From contig JBMOKJ010000009.1 of NCBI GenBank assembly GCA_049315325.1, positions 55,168 to 119,167 on the forward strand: a stretch of 64,000 bases of DNA, read 5' to 3'. Position numbers and translations under genes: made by a program. Shown here one piece after another: positions 59,537-64,000 of the stretch (position 1 is its first letter; every line of letters starts with the position of its first letter). The notes under the pieces are model-generated. The model saw only the letters and a list, made by a program, of their open reading frames with translations, did no database searches and was not told the origin of the DNA. This DNA is from CAXXIC01 sp049315325 (GTDB taxonomy: Bacteria > Bacteroidota > Bacteroidia > Bacteroidales > UBA7332).

Positions 59537-60835
59537 ATGAGTGAAATTTTGAATGTGGACTACATGCATCCACGCGACCAAGTCGCATTAGTAATCAGTC
59601 GTATTTACGATAGAGGAATGACCACTACTTCGGGTGGTAACATCTCGATGATCGACGAAGACGGAGACCTCTGGATTACTCCATCGGGAGTGGACAAAGG
59701 CTCTTTGCGTCCGGCAGACATCATCTGCGTAAAAAAAGACGGAACCATCGAAGGGTTACACAAACCATCGTCAGAATATCCGTTCCACAAGGCGATTTAC
59801 GACATGCGTCCCGACATCAAAGCGATTATCCACGCGCATCCACCAGCGTTGGTTTCGTTTAGTATTGTGAAACAAATCCCAAACACCAACGTCATTCCAC
59901 AAGCTAAGCAGATTTGCGGCGAAGTGGGTTATGCTATTTACGATTTACCGGGTAGCAACCAGTTGGGCGACAAAATCGGTGAGGAGTTCAAAAAAGGCTA
60001 CATGGCCGTAATTATGGAAAACCACGGAACGGTATTGGGTGGAACAGATTTATTGGATGCTTTCCAACGTTTCGAAACACTCGAATTGTGCTCGGCTACC
60101 ATCATCAACAGCGAGGCTTTGGGTGGCACGCACTATTTGACGGACGAGCAGATTCAGGCTTTCCACAGACAAGTGCGCGGACAACTGCCTGAGTTTGTGC
60201 CTAACGTCATGACTTCGGAAGAGCGCGAGCAACGTGCGTTGATTTGCAACATCGTTAAACGTGCTTGTCGTCAAGGCTTTATGTTGAGTTCTTACGGAAC
60301 GGTTTCTGTTCGTTTGAGCAACGGCGATATCTTGATTACGCCTACTGGCAAATCGCGCTGGAACCTCGATCCTGCAGATATTGTGAAAATACACAACGGA
60401 TTGAAAGAGTTGGGCAAAAATCACAGTCGTGCATTGTTGATTCACCAGCAGATTTACGACAAACATGCACACATCAAATCGATTATCATCACCCAATCGC
60501 CTTATGTGATGGCATTTGCTAATTCACGTGTTCACTTCAACGTAAGAACTATTCCAGAAAGTTGGATTTTATTGCAAGATGTTTCGCAATTGGCATTCGG
60601 AGAGCATTTTGTGAATAAAACGACCGTTGCTGACACCATTTCAGTAAACAGCCCAGCTGTTCTGATTCAAAACGACTCGTTTGTGGTGACAGGAGGTGCG
60701 CTGTTGCAAACTTTCGACCGACTTGAGGTAGCTGAATTCAGTGCAAAATCGCTCGTGTTGGCTGCTCCGCTTGGTAAAATGCAACCAATTAGCGACGAAG
60801 CGGTTGAAGAACTCAGAAAAGCGTTCTTAGGATAA
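59537..60835 (+). CDS. Double-domain class II aldolase (FucA-like), second domain degenerate
   Basis: 432 aa, twice the usual about 215. Domain 1 (about 10-215) has all signatures: TTSGGNISMIDEDGDLWITP near 30, HKPSSEYPFHKAIYD near 75 with the catalytic Glu, IIHAHPPALVSFS near 95 with the zinc pair, and VIMENHGTVLGGTD near 155 with the third His. Domain 2 (about 230-430) keeps the fold (MLSSYGTVSVRLSNGDILIT, PTGKSRWNLDPADIVKI) but at the equivalent places reads IIITQSPYVMAF and VLIQNDSFVVTGG, so the metal ligands are gone. Domain 1 is the likely L-fuculose-1-phosphate aldolase and domain 2 structural or regulatory. It starts 122 bases after lutC and 11 before the kinase gene. Substrate preference is inferred. 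Confidence 0.82.
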   Translation: MSEILNVDYMHPRDQVALVISRIYDRGMTTTSGGNISMIDEDGDLWITPSGVDKGSLRPADIICVKKDGTIEGLHKPSSEYPFHKAIYDMRPDIKAIIHAHPPALVSFSIVKQIPNTNVIPQAKQICGEVGYAIYDLPGSNQLGDKIGEEFKKGYMAVIMENHGTVLGGTDLLDAFQRFETLELCSATIINSEALGGTHYLTDEQIQAFHRQVRGQLPEFVPNVMTSEEREQRALICNIVKRACRQGFMLSSYGTVSVRLSNGDILITPTGKSRWNLDPADIVKIHNGLKELGKNHSRALLIHQQIYDKHAHIKSIIITQSPYVMAFANSRVHFNVRTIPESWILLQDVSQLAFGEHFVNKTTVADTISVNSPAVLIQNDSFVVTGGALLQTFDRLEVAEFSAKSLVLAAPLGKMQPISDEAVEELRKAFLG

Positions 60836-60846
60836 ATAAACAGGCC

Positions 60847-62265
60847 ATGAACTACGTAGCAATAGATTTAGGAGCTGGAAGTGGCCGGCTTATTTTAGGT
60901 CAACTAAAAAACAACAAAATCGAACTAACGGAAGTCCATCGATTTACTAATCAACCGATTAAAATTGGGAATGGATTCCATTGGAATCTTCCCTCTTTGT
61001 GGGTTGAAATCAAAACAGGGCTTCGTAAAGTACTCGAAATTGAGAACCAGATTGATGGCATCGGAATTGATACTTGGGGAGTCGACTATGGTCTGTTAGA
61101 CCGTAATGGAAATATTATCGGAATACCATACAGCTACCGAGATTTCCGAACAAATGGCTTAACTGAAGATATGACCAGCATTCTTTCGAAGGAAGAAATG
61201 TTTAAATGCACTGGAAATCATTTGATGGAAATCAACACGGTTGTTCAGCTATTTAGTCAAGTAAAATCTGATGATCCACAGCTTTCGATTGCCGAGAATT
61301 TGCTCTTTATGCCCGATTTGTTCAATTATCTTTTGACTGGAAAAATTGTCAATGAATACACGATTTCTACCACTTCGCAAATGTTGAATCCAATCACGAA
61401 GGAGTGGTCAAAAGAAGTTCTTTCATCGTTTTCGATTCCACAGAAGTTAATGAATAAGATTGTTTATCCTGGAGAAATTATTGGGACAATCAAATCAGAA
61501 TTGTGCGAAGAATTAGCTTGTAAACCGTTTGATATAATCGCTGTAGGGTCGCACGACACAGCAAGTGCATTGGCAGCTGTTCCAGCAGATAAAGACGTAA
61601 ATTGGGCTTTTTTGAGTTCGGGTACGTGGTCATTGATGGGAATAGAAACAGATCAACCAATATTAACGGCTCAATCTTTTGAGAATAATTTCACGAACGA
61701 AGGCACAGTCGACGGGAAGATTCGTTTCCTTAAAAACATCACCGGGTTTTGGATTCTGCAACAAATAATGCACGAATGGAAGAAGCAAAAAGTTGATTTT
61801 AATATCGACAATCTGGTTGCCGAAGCTACTTCGCTCCCAACAAAATCCATCATCGATGTTGATGCTCCTGATTTTTCAAATCCCGCAAGTATGATTTCCG
61901 CAGTACAAGCTTACTGTTTGAAAACCGGTCAACCAGAACTATCGACTCCTGCTGAATTCATGAAATGTATTGTCGACTCATTGGCAACAAAATATAAATC
62001 TGTTTTATCAGATTTGGAGAGTACTACAGGCCGAAAGATAGACAGGCTGCACATCATTGGAGGTGGTTCGCAAAACCAACTTTTAAACCAGCTAACTGCA
62101 AATCTGTTGGATATAGAAGTGATTGCTGGTCCAGTTGAGGCTACTGCTTTTGGCAATATTGCCATTCAAGCATTTGCAAAGGGTGAAATAAAGAGTATTG
62201 AAGAAGGAAGGCAGATCATTAAAAACTCGGTTGAGATAAAGAATTTTTATCCCGCTAAGAAATAA
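60847..62265 (+). CDS. Rhamnulokinase / L-fuculokinase (FGGY family)
   Basis: 472 aa. YVAIDLGAGSGRLILGQL at the start is the phosphate-binding loop of FGGY kinases in the RhaB form. GIGIDTWGVDYGLLDRNG near 76 and YSYRDFRTNGLTEDM near 96 align with E. coli RhaB. SHDTASALAAVPADKDV near 237 is the catalytic-Asp region, LSSGTWSLMG near 257 binds ATP, and HIIGGGSQNQLLNQLTANL near 398 completes the family pattern. It phosphorylates L-rhamnulose or L-fuculose at O1. With fucI in the same operon, fuculose is likely to be a substrate, but sequence similarity favours rhamnulokinase, so I leave the symbol empty. It is the last gene of the run, with a terminator 28 bases downstream. Confidence 0.88.
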   Translation: MNYVAIDLGAGSGRLILGQLKNNKIELTEVHRFTNQPIKIGNGFHWNLPSLWVEIKTGLRKVLEIENQIDGIGIDTWGVDYGLLDRNGNIIGIPYSYRDFRTNGLTEDMTSILSKEEMFKCTGNHLMEINTVVQLFSQVKSDDPQLSIAENLLFMPDLFNYLLTGKIVNEYTISTTSQMLNPITKEWSKEVLSSFSIPQKLMNKIVYPGEIIGTIKSELCEELACKPFDIIAVGSHDTASALAAVPADKDVNWAFLSSGTWSLMGIETDQPILTAQSFENNFTNEGTVDGKIRFLKNITGFWILQQIMHEWKKQKVDFNIDNLVAEATSLPTKSIIDVDAPDFSNPASMISAVQAYCLKTGQPELSTPAEFMKCIVDSLATKYKSVLSDLESTTGRKIDRLHIIGGGSQNQLLNQLTANLLDIEVIAGPVEATAFGNIAIQAFAKGEIKSIEEGRQIIKNSVEIKNFYPAKK

Positions 62266-62292
62266 AGTGTGTTTTTTAATTATCTAGTTAGC

Positions 62293-62332
62293 AAACCGTC
62301 TTAGATTTAAATCTGAGGCGGTTTACTTTTTA
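62293..62332 (+). terminator. Rho-independent terminator of the catabolic operon
   Basis: The arms 62293-62308 and 62309-62324 form a stem of up to 16 bp with G-U pairs and an A/T tip, followed by AC and a run of six U. It lies 28 bases past the kinase stop. Confidence 0.78.
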
Positions 62333-62366
62333 AGTGCATATTAGGCTTCTAGTTAAAATTAGAAAC

Positions 62367-62404
62367 AAAAGCCGCAAATGAAAAGATTTTCACTTGCGGC
62401 TTTT
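62367..62404. terminator. Bidirectional terminator between the kinase operon and xylE
   Basis: A near-perfect 18-bp inverted repeat (AAAAGCCGCAAATGAAAA / TTTTCACTTGCGGCTTTT, one mismatch) with a two-base tip. Its A tract on one side and U tract on the other let it act in both directions. It lies 34 bases past the xylE stop on the minus strand. Confidence 0.85.
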
Positions 62405-62437
62405 AAATTTATAGTTGAAGAATATAATATCGTTTCC

Positions 62438-63835
62438 TTATTTCTTCCAAAGTTTGCTCATATCTTCCAATGTTTTGCCTTTTGTTTCGGGCACCATTTT
62501 CCAAACAAAGAGAGCTGACAACACAGACATTACACCATAAAGCACATACGTGAAAGTGATGCTAAATGCTTCCAACGATGGGAAGGTTGCTGACACGATG
62601 AAATTTGAAATCCATTGCGCCGCAACAGCTATAGCAATTGCTTTTCCACGAATTGTGTTTGGGTAAATTTCTGAGATAAGTACCCAGCAGATTGGCCCCC
62701 ACGACATCATAAAAGAAGCAGAATAGATAACAATGAAAATCAATGTGCTGACACCGATGATTTTCCAATAAGCCAATAAGCCAATTGCAAACATACCGAT
62801 AGCCATACCCACTGAGCCGATGATTAACAACGGCTTACGTCCGAATCTGTCAACAGTAAAGATGGCTACCAATGTAAATACAATGTTGATAAAGCCCATG
62901 ATAACGGTTTGGTACATCGCTGCATCGTTACCAAAGCCCAGTCCTTTGAAGATAGTTGGCGCGTAATAAAGCACTACATTTATACCAACCGCTTGTTGGA
63001 AAACTGAAAGCAGAATGCCGACAACCAACACCTTCCATCCATAAGCCAAAACTTTCTCCACTTTTTCGTGTGCCGACTCTTTGATTTCAGACAAAATCTC
63101 TTTGGCTTTGTTCGTTCCATTAATTTTACCCAGAATGTGTAACGCCTTCTGTTCTTGACCTATCAAAGCAAGGTGACGAGGTGTTTCGGGTACAAAAAAC
63201 AACAAAAATCCAAATAACGCAGCAGGAACAGCATTCGAAGCAAACATATAACGCCATCCTTCAGCATCAATCCATTGTTGCGGCTCGCCTTTGGTAATGA
63301 AATAGTTGACAAAATAGACAATCAACATACCGAAGATAATCGCAAACTGATTCCAAGAAACCAATTTACCACGAATATCAGCCGGTGCAATTTCTGCAAT
63401 GTACATTGGGCAAATTGCTGAAGCCAATCCTACGCCAATACCACCAATAATACGGTAAATATTGAATGCAATTAACACATCAACCGAGCCTTCGCCTTTG
63501 GTAAAGAAAAACACCTCGGGATAAGCTGCACCAAGTGCTGAAATAAAGAACATGATAGCTGCTAGCAACAATGAATTTTTACGTCCAAGCTTTTCAGCAA
63601 AAATACCCGAGATAGCACTACCCAAGATACAACCGATCAGTGCACTAGAAACAGTTGCACCATGATAGAACGTAGCCATACTACCAAAAGTAGCTTCGTT
63701 GAGATGGAAAACTGTTTTCAATGAATCGACAGCACCTGAAATAACAGCCGTGTCGTATCCAAAAAGCAAACCTCCAAGTGTTGCCACCAAGGTTATGCCA
63801 AAAATATAAAGTTGACTTCCTTTTTCTGTGTTCAT
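62438..63835 (-). CDS. xylE: D-xylose:H+ symporter (MFS sugar porter)
   Basis: 465 aa with about 12 membrane segments. It is close to E. coli XylE from end to end: ITLVATLGGLLFGYDTAVIS near 15, with the proton-coupling Asp in the first helix, YRIIGGIGVGLASAICPMYI near 128, and QQAVGINVVLYYAPTIFKGL near 292 with the sugar-binding Gln pair. DRFGRKPLLIIGSVGMAIG follows, then SWGPICWVLISEIYPNTIRG near 385 and PETKGKTLEDM at the end. It imports xylose across the inner membrane with protons. It follows xylA on the minus strand with a gap of about 100 bases containing a repeat, so the two may form an operon. Xylose could come from the GH43 enzyme at 43754. Confidence 0.94.
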   Translation of the reverse strand: MNTEKGSQLYIFGITLVATLGGLLFGYDTAVISGAVDSLKTVFHLNEATFGSMATFYHGATVSSALIGCILGSAISGIFAEKLGRKNSLLLAAIMFFISALGAAYPEVFFFTKGEGSVDVLIAFNIYRIIGGIGVGLASAICPMYIAEIAPADIRGKLVSWNQFAIIFGMLIVYFVNYFITKGEPQQWIDAEGWRYMFASNAVPAALFGFLLFFVPETPRHLALIGQEQKALHILGKINGTNKAKEILSEIKESAHEKVEKVLAYGWKVLVVGILLSVFQQAVGINVVLYYAPTIFKGLGFGNDAAMYQTVIMGFINIVFTLVAIFTVDRFGRKPLLIIGSVGMAIGMFAIGLLAYWKIIGVSTLIFIVIYSASFMMSWGPICWVLISEIYPNTIRGKAIAIAVAAQWISNFIVSATFPSLEAFSITFTYVLYGVMSVLSALFVWKMVPETKGKTLEDMSKLWKK

Positions 63836-63850
63836 GATTTTAGTTTTTTA

Positions 63851-63931
63851 GTAAACAAAGTAAACGAGGTGACAAGTAAACAAGTAGACTGGAAATCCCG
63901 TCAACTCGTTCACTTGTCAACTCGTCAACTA
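63851..63931. repeat. Imperfect inverted repeat in the xylA-xylE gap
   Basis: The left arm contains AAACGAGGTGACAAGTAAAC (from 63853) and the right arm (to 63931) reads on the opposite strand GTTGACGAGTTGACAAGTGA with GAACGAGTTGAC further on. Both arms also carry short tandem repeats of a GTTNACNAG unit. It could fold as a long hairpin between the two cistrons. No U run, so not a typical terminator. Confidence 0.55.
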
Positions 63932-63934
63932 ATA

Positions 63935-64000
63935 TTAGATATACATATTCACAATCGCTTCGTAAAGCTCTTGTTTTCCGCTGATTTGTTTTGGTTCGCC
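63935..64000 (-). CDS. xylA: Xylose isomerase, C-terminal end only
   Basis: Only the last 21 codons and a TAA stop (63937-63935) are in the window. The translation GEPKQISGKQELYEAIVNMY plus a final Ile matches the C-terminus of Bacteroides-type xylose isomerase, which ends GEPKQTSGKQELYEAI and so on. The enzyme converts D-xylose to D-xylulose in the cytoplasm. Together with xylE downstream it indicates a xylose operon entering from the right edge. The match is short but highly specific. Confidence 0.85.
   Translation of the reverse strand, partial: GEPKQISGKQELYEAIVNMYI

Noticed and set aside
63851..63931. Intrinsic terminator between xylA and xylE
   Set aside because: The inverted repeat is long but imperfect and has no U tract; listed as a repeat only.
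1..64000. tRNA or rRNA genes
   Set aside because: Looked for by eye; no cloverleaf with a conserved T-loop or rRNA segment was recognised in the intergenic regions.

Overview
The window looks like chromosomal DNA of a member of the Bacteroidota, most likely of the order Bacteroidales. Candidate promoters carry the TAnnTTTG -7 box of that phylum. At least seven secreted proteins end in the type IX secretion (T9SS) sorting domain, base composition is moderately low in G+C, and the sugar genes (fucose isomerase, XylE, XylA) resemble Bacteroidales homologues. A Paludibacter-like plant-residue degrader would fit, but the species cannot be fixed from the sequence.

The left 49.4 kb is almost entirely on the minus strand and encodes a carbohydrate-degrading secretome. 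From right to left it holds: a GH105-type unsaturated uronyl hydrolase, a lipoprotein of uncertain glycosidase type, a GH43 enzyme, two tandem paralogous right-handed beta-helix proteins, a T9SS-exported GH43-like propeller, an SGNH esterase, a sialate-O-acetylesterase-like esterase, a broken GH43-like remnant, two further beta-helix proteins, a small MBG-domain protein, a very large multidomain heparinase II/III-like protein, a GH95 enzyme and an alpha/beta-hydrolase esterase. A second block (20250 to 7341) has a large T9SS protein of unrecognised family, a GH2 enzyme with a PA14 domain, two more heparinase II/III-like lyases and a GH43-type enzyme. Three single genes follow (two large T9SS proteins and a partial beta-helix protein running off the left edge). 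No SusC/SusD pair and no sulfatase lies in the window. Together the enzymes suggest attack on a fucosylated, acetylated, uronate-containing polysaccharide; the exact substrate is inference.

From 49.9 to 62.3 kb the plus strand carries a GntR-type regulator (FucR-like) and an L-fucose/L-rhamnose catabolic operon: fucose isomerase, a class II aldolase, an aldolase-short-chain-dehydrogenase fusion (RhaEW-like), lutA, lutB, lutC, a two-domain class II aldolase and a rhamnulokinase/fuculokinase. The logical flow is deoxyhexose to ketose, to ketose-1-phosphate, to DHAP plus L-lactaldehyde, to L-lactate, to pyruvate. At the right edge, on the minus strand, are xylE (xylose:H+ symporter) and the last codons of xylA.

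The most notable signal beyond the genes is regulatory. Five minus-strand promoters (upstream of 764, 4293, 6827, 20250 and 49416) share a tandem TGTAACA-like half-site with an exact 21-bp period, 30-31 bp upstream of a TAnnTTTG box, which defines a local regulon. A different 10-bp direct repeat (TTCAGCAYAG twice) occurs before fucR, before fucI and before the 31495-34392 gene, and could link the secretome to fucose control. Two doublets of a G/C-rich inverted repeat sit at gene junctions; one has become part of a signal peptide and the other fills the lutA-lutB gap.
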